Source: JAIBJN01 sp963775625
GTDB lineage: Bacteria; Actinomycetota; Thermoleophilia; Gaiellales; Gaiellaceae
Direction of reading: 5' to 3'
Length of the DNA: 64,000 bases
Assembly: GCA_963775625.1 (NCBI GenBank)
Contig: CAVZJM010000002.1
Span: 1-64,000 of the forward strand
The notes beneath the pieces are model-generated. The model was given only the letters and a program-made list of their open reading frames with translations, made no database searches and had not been told where the DNA came from. Below, in pieces: positions 54,902-63,019 of the stretch (its first letter is position 1; every line of letters begins with the position of its first letter). The position numbers and the translations under genes were made by a program.

Positions 54902-56103
54902 TCGAGCTCGACGACCTGCGGCGGACGCCGAACGCGCTGGCCGCCGACTACTCGTCGTTCGGAGTCGCCGACCGCCTGCTCCTCACCGGCCATTCGCACC
55001 AGGCCTGGCCCGACGTGGCGCGGGAGGGGCAGCTCGAGGCGTTCGAGGACGCGGCGCGCCACGTCGACGAGAAGTGGGACCGTGCCTTCGCGAAGGCCGA
55101 GAGCGTGCGGGACGGGTTCAGGCGGCTCCTCGGCGAGGCGACCGCCGAGATCGCGCTCGCTCAGAACACGCACGAGCTCGTGACGCGCTTCCTCTCGGCG
55201 CTCGATCTTCGCCGCCGCCCTCGGCTGATCACGTCCGACGGCGAGTTCCACACGCTCCGCCGGCAGCTGGCACGGCTCGACGAGGCAGGGCTCGAGGTCG
55301 TCCGCCTCGACGCTCGGCCGGTGGAGACGCTGGCCGAGCGGATGGCCGCCGCTCTCGACGAGCGCACGAGCGCGGTCCTCGTCTCGGCGGTCCTCTTCGA
55401 GACCGCCCACATCGTGCCCCGCCTCGACGAGCTTGCCCGGGCCTGCGCGGCCTCCGGCGCCGAGCTGCTCGTCGACGCCTACCACGCCCTGGGGGCACTC
55501 CCGTTCGACGTCGCCGGGCAGGGGCTGGAGTCGGCCTGGATCGTCGGCGGCGGCTACAAGTACCTCCAGCTCGGCGAGGGCAACTGCTTCCTCCGCCTGC
55601 CGCCGCAGGCGGAGGCGATGCGGCCCGTGCTCACCGGCTGGTTCGCGGAGTTCGACCAGCTCGCGGCGGAACGAGACGACACGACGGTGGGCTACGCATC
55701 CGGAGGAGGGCGCTTCGCGGGCTCGACGTACGACCCGACGAGCCACTACCGCGCGGCCCGGGTGTTCGCCTTCTTCGACGAGCGCGGGTTGTCGCCCGAG
55801 CTCCTGCGCGCTTCGTACCTCCACCAGACCGCGCTGCTGGCGGAGCGCTTCGACGGGCTCCGCGCTCCCGAGCAGCTGCTGACACGAGACCGCTCGGCGC
55901 CGCTGGACGACTTCGGCGGCTTCCTCGCGGTCGAGAGCCCCCAGGCCGCAGCAATCGCCCGGCGCCTGGCCGACGACGGAGTCTCTGTCGACGCCCGCGG
56001 GCGCTACTTCCGCCTCGGCCCGGCGCCCTACGTCTCGGACGCCCAGCTCGAAGCGGCGATGGACCGGCTCGAGGGCGCCGTCCATGCGATCGGGCTCCGA
56101 TAG
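54898..56103 (+). CDS. kynU: Kynureninase
   Basis: 401 residues, PLP fold I. Splits kynurenine into anthranilate and alanine. Shows LTGHSHQAWPDVA, FHTLRRQLARL, PLP aspartate in VDAYHALGALPFDV (D193) and Schiff-base lysine K221 in GGGYKYLQLGEGN. GTG overlaps the dioxygenase stop. Similarity pattern is the bacterial KynU group rather than selenocysteine-lyase-like class V enzymes, supported by its context. Confidence 0.9.
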   Translation: MIELDDLRRTPNALAADYSSFGVADRLLLTGHSHQAWPDVAREGQLEAFEDAARHVDEKWDRAFAKAESVRDGFRRLLGEATAEIALAQNTHELVTRFLSALDLRRRPRLITSDGEFHTLRRQLARLDEAGLEVVRLDARPVETLAERMAAALDERTSAVLVSAVLFETAHIVPRLDELARACAASGAELLVDAYHALGALPFDVAGQGLESAWIVGGGYKYLQLGEGNCFLRLPPQAEAMRPVLTGWFAEFDQLAAERDDTTVGYASGGGRFAGSTYDPTSHYRAARVFAFFDERGLSPELLRASYLHQTALLAERFDGLRAPEQLLTRDRSAPLDDFGGFLAVESPQAAAIARRLADDGVSVDARGRYFRLGPAPYVSDAQLEAAMDRLEGAVHAIGLR

Positions 56104-56106
56104 GAG

Positions 56107-56112
56107 TATTCT
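56107..56112 (+). promoter_or_regulatory. -10-like element before the TrpB2 gene
   Basis: TATTCT, nine bases before ATG 56122, follows the kynureninase stop directly and could give TrpB2 its own nearly leaderless transcript. Confidence 0.35.
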
Positions 56113-56121
56113 CGCCGCGTC

Positions 56122-57495
56122 ATGACCGAGACGAAGATCACCCTGCCCGAGAGCGCGATCCCCGAGCGCTGGTACAACATCGCGGCCGACATGCCGAACC
56201 CGCCGCAGCCGGTGCTCCACCCCGGCACCGGCGAGCCCGTCGGCCCCGACGACCTCGCCCCGCTCTTCCCCATGGACCTCATCCTCCAGGAGGTCTCCCA
56301 GGACGCGGAGATTCCGATCCCCGACGCCGTCCGGGACGTCTACCGCCTCTGGCGGCCGACGCCGCTCTACCGCGCGCACCGGCTCGAGGCGGCGCTCGGC
56401 ACGCGCTCCCGCATCTTCTACAAGTACGAGGGGGTCAGCCCCGCAGGCAGCCACAAGCCGAACACGGCGGTCGCCCAGGCGTACTACGTGAAGGAGTCCG
56501 GCCGCACGCGGATCGCCACGGAGACGGGCGCAGGCCAGTGGGGGAGCGCCGTCGCGCTCGCCGCGCAGCTCTTCGGGCTGGAGTGCAAGGTCTACATGGT
56601 CAAGGTCTCGTACGAGCAGAAGCCCTACCGGCGCTCGATGATGGAGGCCTGGGGGGCGAGCGTCGTCGCCAGCCCTTCGGAGGACACCAACTCGGGGCGG
56701 GCGATCCTCGAGGCCGACCCCGACTCGCCGGGCAGCCTCGGCATCGCCATCTCCGAGGGCGTCGAGGACGCGGCGCAGCGGGAGGACACCGCCTACTCGC
56801 TCGGCAGCGTGCTCAACCACGTGCTCATGCACCAGACGGTGATCGGGCAGGAGGCGCTCGCCCAGATGGAGCTGGCAGGCGCGTTTCCCGACCTCGTCGC
56901 CGGCTGCGTCGGCGGCGGCTCCAACTTCGCAGGGCTCGCCTTCCCCTTCCTGCGCGAGAAGATCGGCGGCCGCGACATCGACGTGCTCGCGTGCGAGCCG
57001 GCCGCGTGCCCGACGCTGACGCGGGGCCCGTTTGCCTACGACTTCGGCGACACGAGCCAGCTCACGCCGCTCGTCCCCATGCACACGCTCGGCCACGACT
57101 TCGTCCCGCCGGGGATCCATGCCGGCGGCCTCCGCTACCACGGCGTGGCGCCGCTCATCTCGCAGCTCGTCCTCGACGACCTCGTCCGCGCGGAGGCCTA
57201 CGGCCAGACCGACGTCTTCGCCTCCGCCGTCCGCTTCGCGCGGACCGAGGGGATCATCCCGGCGCCGGAGTCCGCGCACGCCATCCACGGGGTCGTCCAG
57301 GCGGCGGCCGCAGCCGACGAGGAGGGCCGCGAGCGCACGATTCTCTTCAACCTCTCGGGCCACGGCCACTTCGACCTCGGCGCCTACGACGCCTACCTGC
57401 ACGGCTCGCTGGAGGACTTCGAGCTCCCGGAGGAGGAGATCGCCAGGGCGCTCGCGGCGATCGAGCCGCTGCCAAAGCCTGCGGGCGTCGCTTAG
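56122..57495 (+). CDS. TrpB2-type tryptophan synthase beta-like enzyme
   Basis: 457 residues, longer than TrpB1 and with the TrpB2 N-terminal block (ERWYNIAADMPNPPQPVLHPGTGEP). PLP lysine K112 in PAGSHKPNTAVAQA, ATETGAGQWGSAVALAA and GGGSNFAGLAFPF. TrpB2 proteins act without TrpA and may make tryptophan from indole and serine or phosphoserine. Its place next to tryptophan-degrading genes is odd: it could salvage indole or have another beta-replacement role. Confidence 0.9.
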   Translation: MTETKITLPESAIPERWYNIAADMPNPPQPVLHPGTGEPVGPDDLAPLFPMDLILQEVSQDAEIPIPDAVRDVYRLWRPTPLYRAHRLEAALGTRSRIFYKYEGVSPAGSHKPNTAVAQAYYVKESGRTRIATETGAGQWGSAVALAAQLFGLECKVYMVKVSYEQKPYRRSMMEAWGASVVASPSEDTNSGRAILEADPDSPGSLGIAISEGVEDAAQREDTAYSLGSVLNHVLMHQTVIGQEALAQMELAGAFPDLVAGCVGGGSNFAGLAFPFLREKIGGRDIDVLACEPAACPTLTRGPFAYDFGDTSQLTPLVPMHTLGHDFVPPGIHAGGLRYHGVAPLISQLVLDDLVRAEAYGQTDVFASAVRFARTEGIIPAPESAHAIHGVVQAAAAADEEGRERTILFNLSGHGHFDLGAYDAYLHGSLEDFELPEEEIARALAAIEPLPKPAGVA

Positions 57496-57497
57496 AA

Positions 57498-58913
57498 CTA
57501 GCCCGCGAAGAGCTGCGGCCGCAGGCGCCGAAGCAGCGCCGCCGCCTGCTCCTCTCCGATGTCGAGCGCCCGCCGGGAGCCCGCGCCCTGGCCGAGGTGG
57601 ACCGTGAGCGTCGCAAGGCCCGCGCGTCGCTGGCCCGGCGAGGTGCGGAGCTCGAAGCCGACCGCGGCGTCAGGGTCGAGCTCGGACCAGCGCCGGCGGA
57701 TGCTGCCCTCGCGCAGGGCCAGGCGGCGGCCGTCGAACGCGTGCCCGAGCTGCCGGTAGCGGTCGAGCGCGAGGGGAACCCCCAGGACCAGGGCGGCGGC
57801 GGCGACCGCGGCCGCCCAGACGACGCCGAGAGCGGCGAGGATCGCCAGGAGGACGAGCGGGAGCGTCACCGCGCGGACGAGGCGCCGCGAGCGCGCGGCG
57901 GGCGGATGCGCGGTGAGCGGAGCGTCGATCCCGGGCGCGTGCGGATCCACGGCCCGGAGGAACGCGGAGATCTCCTCGTTGCCGAGAATCGGGGCGAGCG
58001 TCGTGCCCCCCTCGCGACCGCCGATGCCGGCCGCGATCGCCGTCACCGAGGCGAGGCCGAACGGCCGCCGCAGCGGCGTGTCCCGGACGTCGGCGCCGCG
58101 AATCCGCTCCCGGTCGAGATGGACGACCCTCCGGGTCAGGAGGCCCCGATCCGTCGTCAGCCGCTCGCCCTCGTCGCGCAGCGTGAAGCTCCAGTCCACG
58201 AGCAGCGAGCCCGTAGCCGCCGAGGCCAGGACGAGCGCGACCGCCGCCACGCCGACCAGCGCGAGGCCGACCGCATCGGTGGGGAACCGGTCGGCGGCCG
58301 CCTCGGCCGCGCGCTCGACGAAGCCCCCGGGGAGGTCGTCGGCCAGATTCAGGGCGACGCCGACGATCGCCGCGGGAGCGAACAGGTAGCTCCAGCTCGT
58401 GACCCCTGCGATCGCGAGTCGTCCGGGCGTCGCGCGGTAGAGCGGCAGCTCCTCGACGGCTGCGACCCTCGGGCCGGCCGCGAGGAGCGCCTCGCGCAGC
58501 TCGTCGGCCTGCGCCCGTGAGACCGCGGGCAGCGAGAGCTCGGCGCTCTGCTCGCCTCCCGCAGCGGCCTCCACGTCGACCCGGACGAGCCCGAGCAGCC
58601 GGTGCAGGAACGGCTCCGTGACGTGAATCCCGCGCACCCGCTCGACGGGAATCGTCCGCACGGACCGGCTCAGGACCCCGGAGTGAAGCTCGAGGCGCCC
58701 GCCGCCGACGCGGTAGCGGAAGCGCCACCAGGAGAGGAACCCGAGCGGCAGCCCGACGAGGAGCGCCAGGAGCACGGCCGGCAGGACAACGCGCGTTCCC
58801 GCGGAGAGGAAGAGCGCGAGCGCCGGAAGGAGGCTGGCGCCCACGAAGCGGCGGGCGACGACCACGACCGCGAGCAGGTGCAGGCGCCCTTCGAGCTCGG
58901 CCGGCTGCGACAC
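57498..58913 (-). CDS. Bacterial PH-domain membrane protein (YdbT-like)
   Basis: 471 residues with three PH-like domains, each preceded by one or two helices (VVLPAVLLALLVGLPLGFLSWW; YLFAPAAIVGVALNLA; LVLLAILAALGVVWAAAVAAAALVLG). Repeated motif of the family: SGVLSRSVRTIPVERVRGIHV and TDRGLLTRRVVHLDRERIRGADV. Convergent with the TrpB2 gene (two-base gap). Function unknown; YdbS/YdbT-like pairs are often stress-linked. Confidence 0.85.
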   Translation of the reverse strand: MSQPAELEGRLHLLAVVVVARRFVGASLLPALALFLSAGTRVVLPAVLLALLVGLPLGFLSWWRFRYRVGGGRLELHSGVLSRSVRTIPVERVRGIHVTEPFLHRLLGLVRVDVEAAAGGEQSAELSLPAVSRAQADELREALLAAGPRVAAVEELPLYRATPGRLAIAGVTSWSYLFAPAAIVGVALNLADDLPGGFVERAAEAAADRFPTDAVGLALVGVAAVALVLASAATGSLLVDWSFTLRDEGERLTTDRGLLTRRVVHLDRERIRGADVRDTPLRRPFGLASVTAIAAGIGGREGGTTLAPILGNEEISAFLRAVDPHAPGIDAPLTAHPPAARSRRLVRAVTLPLVLLAILAALGVVWAAAVAAAALVLGVPLALDRYRQLGHAFDGRRLALREGSIRRRWSELDPDAAVGFELRTSPGQRRAGLATLTVHLGQGAGSRRALDIGEEQAAALLRRLRPQLFAG

Positions 58914-58915
58914 GT

Positions 58916-59407
58916 TCAGGTTCCCTCCTCGAGGCCGGCGCGGCGCGCCAGCTCCTCGACGAGCCGATCCGCGACCTCGGGCGTCAACCCCGGCACGGAG
59001 GTTCCGCCGGCGGAGGACGCCGTTCGCACGAGCACGGCGACCAGCCCCAGCGCGCGCATGAGCGGGCCCGACGTGGTGTCGACCGTCTGCACGCGCGCGT
59101 GCGGGACGACCTGGTACCGGCGCCAGAGCCAGCCGCGCGCGACGTAGAGCCCCAGGTCGGTGACCTCGTAGCGGAAGTGGCGGTAGTCGAGGCGCGCGTT
59201 GACGAACGAGAGCACGACGAGCGCGACGACGAGGAGCCCGCCGAGCCCGCCGACGAGCCAGGCGACCGTTCCGGCGTCGAGCATCGCAGCCGCGACGGCC
59301 CCGCCGATCACCAGGACGGCGAGGACGCCGGTCACCAGCAGGTTCTCGACCAGCCAGAGCGTCCGCACCCGTGGGTCGAGCGCGGTGGCCGGCTCGCGCA
59401 GGATCAC
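58916..59407 (-). CDS. Bacterial PH-domain membrane protein (YdbS-like)
   Basis: 163 residues with two helices (VTGVLAVLVIGGAVAAAML; GGLGGLLVVALVVLSFV) followed by one bPH_2 domain (YRHFRYEVTDLGLYVARGWLWRRYQVVPHARVQTVDTTSGPLMRALG). Two bases upstream of the YdbT-like gene; a two-gene unit. Confidence 0.88.
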   Translation of the reverse strand: MILREPATALDPRVRTLWLVENLLVTGVLAVLVIGGAVAAAMLDAGTVAWLVGGLGGLLVVALVVLSFVNARLDYRHFRYEVTDLGLYVARGWLWRRYQVVPHARVQTVDTTSGPLMRALGLVAVLVRTASSAGGTSVPGLTPEVADRLVEELARRAGLEEGT

Positions 59408-59490
59408 CCGGTCACGATGCCAGACGGCGGGCGCCGGTCGGCGCAGTCGAGGTCACGAGGGTCGAATCGACCCTGTGCGCGCGATGATCG

Positions 59491-59916
59491 TCAGTCGGCG
59501 CGTCCGTGGAAGAACTCGTCCGCCCGCGGGTTGAACAGCAGCCACAGCACGAAGAGGCTGACGATGATCTGCCAGATCCCCTGCCACAGATAGGCACCGT
59601 TCCAGGCGAACAGCATGTAGACGCCGCCGGCGAGGGCGAAGATCTGGAGGATCGAAACGACGATCCGTGCCCAGCCTCCGCTGTGCCAGAGGCCGTAGCC
59701 GACGAGCAGCGCCAGCGCACCCCAGACGATCGACGTCACCCCGTAGGTGCTGATCGTGCCGCTGCTCTGGTCGATGTGCTGGAGCAGGGCACTGTTGTTC
59801 CGCTCGACGACGAGCCCGATTCCCGCGGCGATCGCGATGATTCCCTGGATGAAGGCGACGATCGCGACGACGGAGACGCTGATCGGCCTTCCAACCGCTG
59901 CATGGTCATGCGACAA
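59491..59916 (-). CDS. DUF7144-type membrane protein
   Basis: 141 residues with four helices (VVAIVAFIQGIIAIAAGIGLV; ITSIVWGALALLVGYGLW-like; IVVSILQIFALAGGVYML; IWQIIVSLFVLWLLFNP). The order matches the DUF7144 family of actinobacterial membrane proteins. The start is uncertain: the TTG at 59916 has AGGGAGGAG but with very short spacing. Function not known. Confidence 0.75.
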   Translation of the reverse strand: MSHDHAAVGRPISVSVVAIVAFIQGIIAIAAGIGLVVERNNSALLQHIDQSSGTISTYGVTSIVWGALALLVGYGLWHSGGWARIVVSILQIFALAGGVYMLFAWNGAYLWQGIWQIIVSLFVLWLLFNPRADEFFHGRAD

Positions 59917-60111
59917 CTCCTCCCTTCACTCGTGAATGCCGCTCGTATTCAGCGCGAGCCCACGGACTCATTCGACGACATCACGTCCTCCCCGACTGTC
60001 CCCAACATGGTTCCATAGGATCCCGCGGTCGGCTCGTCCTCGCGATCGCGCCGCGCCAGGCCGTCGGAGACGCTCCCTGTCCTCGGATGCGCCCGAGGTC
60101 GCCGCGGCGGA

Positions 60112-60184
60112 TGGGCCGGGGTGGATTCGAACCACCGACCTTGGGATTAAAAGTCCCCTGCTCTGCCAACTGAGCTACCGGCCC
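60112..60184 (-). tRNA. tRNA-Lys (anticodon TTT)
   Basis: 73 bases. Acceptor GGGCCGG pairs with CCGGCCC, D-arm GCTCAGTTGGCAGAGC, anticodon loop CTTTTAA, T-arm GGTGG-TTCGAAT-CCACC. Discriminator A; CCA is not encoded. Confidence 0.95.
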
Positions 60185-60213
60185 GCGCAGCGAGTGTAGC
60201 CGCGTGCGGCGGC

Positions 60214-60219
60214 TATTCT
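60214..60219 (+). promoter_or_regulatory. -10 element for the tRNA-Glu/tRNA-Val unit
   Basis: TATTCT, eleven bases before the first base of tRNA-Glu. Confidence 0.4.
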
Positions 60220-60230
60220 TCACCCGCCTG

Positions 60231-60303
60231 GCCCCCATCGACTAGCGGTCCAGGTCACGGCCCTTTCAAGGCCGTAGCGCGGGTTCGAATCCCGCTGGGG
60301 GCA
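60231..60303 (+). tRNA. tRNA-Glu (anticodon TTC)
   Basis: 73 bases. Acceptor GCCCCCA with TGGGGGC, anticodon stem ACGGC/GCCGT with loop CCTTTCAAG region giving TTC, T-arm GCGGG-TTCGAAT-CCCGC. CCA not encoded. Confidence 0.95.
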
Positions 60304-60305
60304 CT

Positions 60306-60378
60306 GGGCGGTTAGCTCAGCTGGGAGAGCGCCTGCCTTACACGCAGGAGGTCACAGGTTCGAGCCCTGTACCGCCCA
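60306..60378 (+). tRNA. tRNA-Val (anticodon TAC)
   Basis: 73 bases, two bases after tRNA-Glu. Acceptor GGGCGGT with ACCGCCC, anticodon stem CCTGC/GCAGG with loop CTTACAC, T-arm ACAGG-TTCGAGC-CCTGT. CCA not encoded. Confidence 0.95.
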
Positions 60379-60381
60379 CTA

Positions 60382-60409
60382 AGGAAGCCCCTGGAAACGG
60401 GGGCTTCCT
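60382..60409 (+). terminator. Terminator of the tRNA-Glu/tRNA-Val unit
   Basis: AGGAAGCCCC (60382-60391) pairs with GGGGCTTCCT (60400-60409) around a short loop containing GGAAAC, directly after tRNA-Val. The T-run is short (TGTTGG). Confidence 0.7.
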
Positions 60410-60483
60410 GTTGGCCGGGTAGTAGACGCGAGTGGCCTGCTGCAAGCGGATCTGCAAGCATCGACCAAGAAGGAGGTAGATCC

Positions 60484-60693
60484 ATGCCCGAACCCATCAT
60501 CGGAAGCCATACGCACAACGTCGGCGCTGGTTTCTCGGCACTCGGCGAACGCCTCGTACTTTTCAGGATCGGCGCTGCCGGCGATGAGAACCCGCCGGTC
60601 TACGGATTCCAGCCCGACCAAGCACGCGAAGTCGCCGAGCGCCTCCTGCACATGGCTGATGAGGCCGAGGCGCTCGACACCAGCCAGAACTGA
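60484..60693 (+). CDS. Small hypothetical protein
   Basis: 69 residues, soluble. It begins MPEPIIGSHTHNVGAGFSAL and ends in an amphipathic acidic helix (QAREVAERLLHMADEAEAL). A strong AAGGAGG site lies seven bases before the ATG, so it is very likely translated. Family not recognised. Confidence 0.65.
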   Translation: MPEPIIGSHTHNVGAGFSALGERLVLFRIGAAGDENPPVYGFQPDQAREVAERLLHMADEAEALDTSQN

Positions 60694-60702
60694 AACGTCT
60701 AT

Positions 60703-60885
60703 TTAGGCGAACGGGTCGTCGTGCATGAGGAACGCGAGCGCCATGATCACGGACGCGAACGCGAAGACCAGGAGTGCCGCGATCCAGTTCGTCTCCTGCC
60801 ACAGGAAGATCGCGGCACCGCCTCCGAGGAGCAGCCAGGCGGCGATGAGAGCGAGCGCATCCCCAAAGCGCCAGACGTATTTCAT
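60703..60885 (-). CDS. Small membrane protein, two helices
   Basis: 60 residues: ALALIAAWLLLGGGAAIFLW and WIAALLVFAFASVIMALAFL, ending MHDDPFA. TACACT (60892-60897, minus strand) ends six bases before the ATG, again a leaderless promoter, which supports it as a real gene. Function not known. Confidence 0.65.
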   Translation of the reverse strand: MKYVWRFGDALALIAAWLLLGGGAAIFLWQETNWIAALLVFAFASVIMALAFLMHDDPFA

Positions 60886-60891
60886 GCCCCT

Positions 60892-60897
60892 AGTGTA
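60892..60897 (-). promoter_or_regulatory. -10 element of a leaderless promoter for the small membrane protein
   Basis: TACACT on the minus strand ends six bases before ATG 60885. Confidence 0.45.
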
Positions 60898-60925
60898 GAT
60901 CGGGGGACCCGTCCACCACGGCCAT

Positions 60926-61312
60926 CTAGGCAGATAGCCGGGAGGGTCGTAGCCTGACCTTGCCGGGGCGTGGGCAGGGTAGTGCTAGGGAGTCCTTGCG
61001 GCCCGCGCCCCGGCTGCTCTTCAGGGGGTCTTGCTCGGCGGCTTTACTTGGGTCCCGCCCAGGCGTATAAGCCGAGACGGGCGAGGAATGGTGGTATCCA
61101 TGCAAGCCTTGGTCTGGCTGACGGTTTGGTGCAGGAACCCGCCTCCCGCTCGCTAGCCTCGAAACCAGGCCAGCGATGAAGCTGTCATAGCCGAGGAGAT
61201 CCATGGAGGCGTCACTCAACGCATCGTCATCGGTGTCCGTAGCCGGCGGGAACGGGACCGAGCTCCACTCGTCATAGGCACGCCGAACCTCTCGGACTTG
61301 AGGAAGCTCCAC
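60926..61312 (-). CDS. Uncertain hypothetical protein, possibly a gene remnant
   Basis: The frame opens with a protein-like 55 residues (VREVRRAYDEWSSVPFPP, then an acidic stretch and LLGYDSFIAGLVSRLASG) but becomes low-complexity and Arg/Pro-rich after that, as in a non-coding tail. Eleven bases upstream, another 40-residue protein-like segment (DAIGVLAQNLESLTTAQAN, ending FTELR then TAG at about 61324) has no good start codon. The two pieces may be the remains of small minus-strand genes of an accessory element. Confidence 0.3.
   Translation of the reverse strand: MELPQVREVRRAYDEWSSVPFPPATDTDDDALSDASMDLLGYDSFIAGLVSRLASGRRVPAPNRQPDQGLHGYHHSSPVSAYTPGRDPSKAAEQDPLKSSRGAGRKDSLALPCPRPGKVRLRPSRLSA
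60975..61012 (+). repeat. Imperfect direct repeat, copy A
   Basis: A 38-base segment starting CAGGGTAGTGCTAGGG and ending in CCCGCGCCCCG; about 30 positions match the segment at 63892-63930, allowing one gap. Confidence 0.45.
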
Positions 61313-61460
61313 TTCGGCGAGTTCTATCGGAGCTCCGTGAAGCGTTGCTCGGCGGCGAGTACCTCCGCGTAGTTCGCCTGCGCCGTCGTGAGCGACTCAA
61401 GGTTCTGCGCAAGCACGCCGATGGCATCGACACAGCCGCCTGCCCCGAGTAGGGCACTCG

Positions 61461-62066
61461 ATGATCCACGTCTACCGAGACGCCAAGGCCCGCGAGGTGC
61501 GATTCTGGGACTTCTTTGTTCCCTTCCTCCTCGTCGTCGGTGTCCTTGTCCTGAACCTGTGGCCGTTCGATCTCTGGGAAGAGCGGTTCGCGTGGGACAT
61601 GGCGGCAGTAGTCGCATTTGCAGCTGGGCTGGCGCTCCTTCTTGGCTACTCCGCCTTCAGGCGCGAGCGGTACCAAGGCTGCCGCGAGATCCGCCTTGAC
61701 GATGACGGAACCTGCGAGTTGGAGACGACGGACGGCCGAGTGATCCGCCTCCACGTGAACGAAATCCGGTCTGTGAAGTATTCGCAGGATTCCGACAGCG
61801 ACAGCGAGTCCTACAGCATCCGCTACCAGGGCGGAAAACTCGATGTTGCTGACCGGATGACCGACTTCTCTGACTTCTTGACCCGCCTCAAAGCGCTGAA
61901 CCCCGCCGTCGATCTAACCACGTTCCCTCCCCGCTCATGGCCAGGTCTGGTCGGGCCGACCGAAGAGCCCGGACACCTGAGACGCTTCGTGCAAAGCGCG
62001 CTTTTCCCCGCGATCGTGATCGTCCTGCTCGTCTACACGGCGGGCCATACGCTTCTGGACAAGTAG
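61461..62066 (+). CDS. Hypothetical membrane protein
   Basis: 201 residues. Two N-terminal helices (FFVPFLLVVGVLVLNLW and MAAVVAFAAGLALLLGY), a soluble PH-like middle part (CELETTDGRVIRLHVNEIRSVKYSQ) with an Asp/Ser-rich patch, and a C-terminal helix (ALFPAIVIVLLVYTAGHTLL). Not assigned to a family. Composition is less GC-rich than the core genes, in keeping with accessory DNA. Confidence 0.6.
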   Translation: MIHVYRDAKAREVRFWDFFVPFLLVVGVLVLNLWPFDLWEERFAWDMAAVVAFAAGLALLLGYSAFRRERYQGCREIRLDDDGTCELETTDGRVIRLHVNEIRSVKYSQDSDSDSESYSIRYQGGKLDVADRMTDFSDFLTRLKALNPAVDLTTFPPRSWPGLVGPTEEPGHLRRFVQSALFPAIVIVLLVYTAGHTLLDK

Positions 62067-62198
62067 CGAACCTGGCGCGTCTGGACGGAGAGCCGTCAGC
62101 GCGGAAAGCGTCACCTTTCTTCTCGACGGACAGAGCCGATCAGGGCTGGCGCACGTCGCTGCAAGCGTCCGACTCCTTTTCCGACCTTGTGGCCGCTT

Positions 62199-62609
62199 CT
62201 ACGTGCCTACAAAGTCGCGCAAGCGGCGCGCAGGTGTATCTAGCGAACCCGCCTCAAGCGCAACGGTGCCCTCAGCCTTCCACTCGCCGTAGGGCTCACT
62301 GAGGACGACCAGCAGCCCGATGCGGCCCAGGCCATCGTGAGTGGCGCTCAGCTCGATCTTCCCTTCGAGGCTCCGCCATCGCTTCGCGCCACTCCAACCT
62401 CGCCACTCGATCGCCATGTCTTCAAAGAGGCGGGGCAATCCTTCGCCCAGGAAAGCGTAGACACGTAGCTCCGCCCGCAATGTACTCACGCTTAGCTCAG
62501 CAGTGAAGTAATCCAGCGCCCCACCCCGAGGCGTGGCGAACTCGGGAGAGTGGAGCCCGAGGAAGCCGCTGCCCTTACTAGACTCAATGAGTACCTCGTC
62601 AAGCGGCAT
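62199..62609 (-). CDS. DUF6228-like protein
   Basis: About 136 residues from ATG 62609. The run YFTAELSVSTLRAELRVYAF, LPRLFEDMAIEWRGWSGAKRW, SLEGKIELSATHDGLGRIGL and VALEAGSLD agrees with the DUF6228 family, which has no known function and is often found in accessory regions. In-frame GTGs upstream could lengthen it by a few residues. Confidence 0.65.
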   Translation of the reverse strand: MPLDEVLIESSKGSGFLGLHSPEFATPRGGALDYFTAELSVSTLRAELRVYAFLGEGLPRLFEDMAIEWRGWSGAKRWRSLEGKIELSATHDGLGRIGLLVVLSEPYGEWKAEGTVALEAGSLDTPARRLRDFVGT

Positions 62610-62696
62610 CCACCTCACCGTAACTCTCCGCTGGCCTTCCGCAAGCGCCCGGATCAAGCGGCCCACAAGCCGGCGACAGCGGTGCTCCGCGTCCAC

Positions 62697-63019
62697 GCTT
62701 TGGCGGGGGGAAACGCCCTGACTCGAGTTGGGCCGGGCCGCGGTGCACCCTGTGGGGTCCGCTAAACCCCGGCCTTGCGGCAGCCGGTGCCTAATCCGTG
62801 CCCAAACGCTCGAAACAAGGGGCCGCTAAAGCCCGGCGTGGCAAGTGGCCAGAAACGTGGAGGGCAAGGCGTCATGCCACTTCTCGCCACTTGGGTCCCG
62901 TGGGGGCCTGATCGCTGGACAAGTCGGGGGAACTAAGGTCCCGGTTCAAATCCGGGCGTTCCAGGACGCTGAAATGCATTCTCGGAAGTAGTTTCCAGGA
63001 GGGGAGGAGTGTTTGCTAC
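62697..63019. other. Intergenic accessory region, no gene seen
   Basis: About 320 bases with no convincing coding frame. It holds inverted GGCAAGTGGC/GCCACTT-type segments (about 62839-62890) and the tRNA 3'-end-like fragment at 62940-62963. It looks like the edge of an integrated element. Confidence 0.4.
62940..62963 (+). other. tRNA 3'-end-like fragment (T-arm plus acceptor strand)
   Basis: CCCGG-TTCAAAT-CCGGG forms a perfect T-arm, followed by CGTTCCA as an acceptor 3' strand. The matching 5' half of a tRNA (TGGAACG and D-arm) is not found just upstream. Such 3' fragments typically mark attachment sites left by tRNA-targeting integrases. Confidence 0.5.

Noticed and set aside
54763..57402. 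879-codon open frame antisense to kynureninase and TrpB2
   Set aside because: No domain-like sequence; it covers two well-supported genes on the other strand.
55074..58520. 1148-codon Arg-rich frame on the plus strand
   Set aside because: Spans several real genes in another phase and has no recognisable motif.
62881..62963. A complete tRNA at the 3'-end-like fragment
   Set aside because: No matching acceptor 5' strand, D-arm or anticodon arm is visible upstream.
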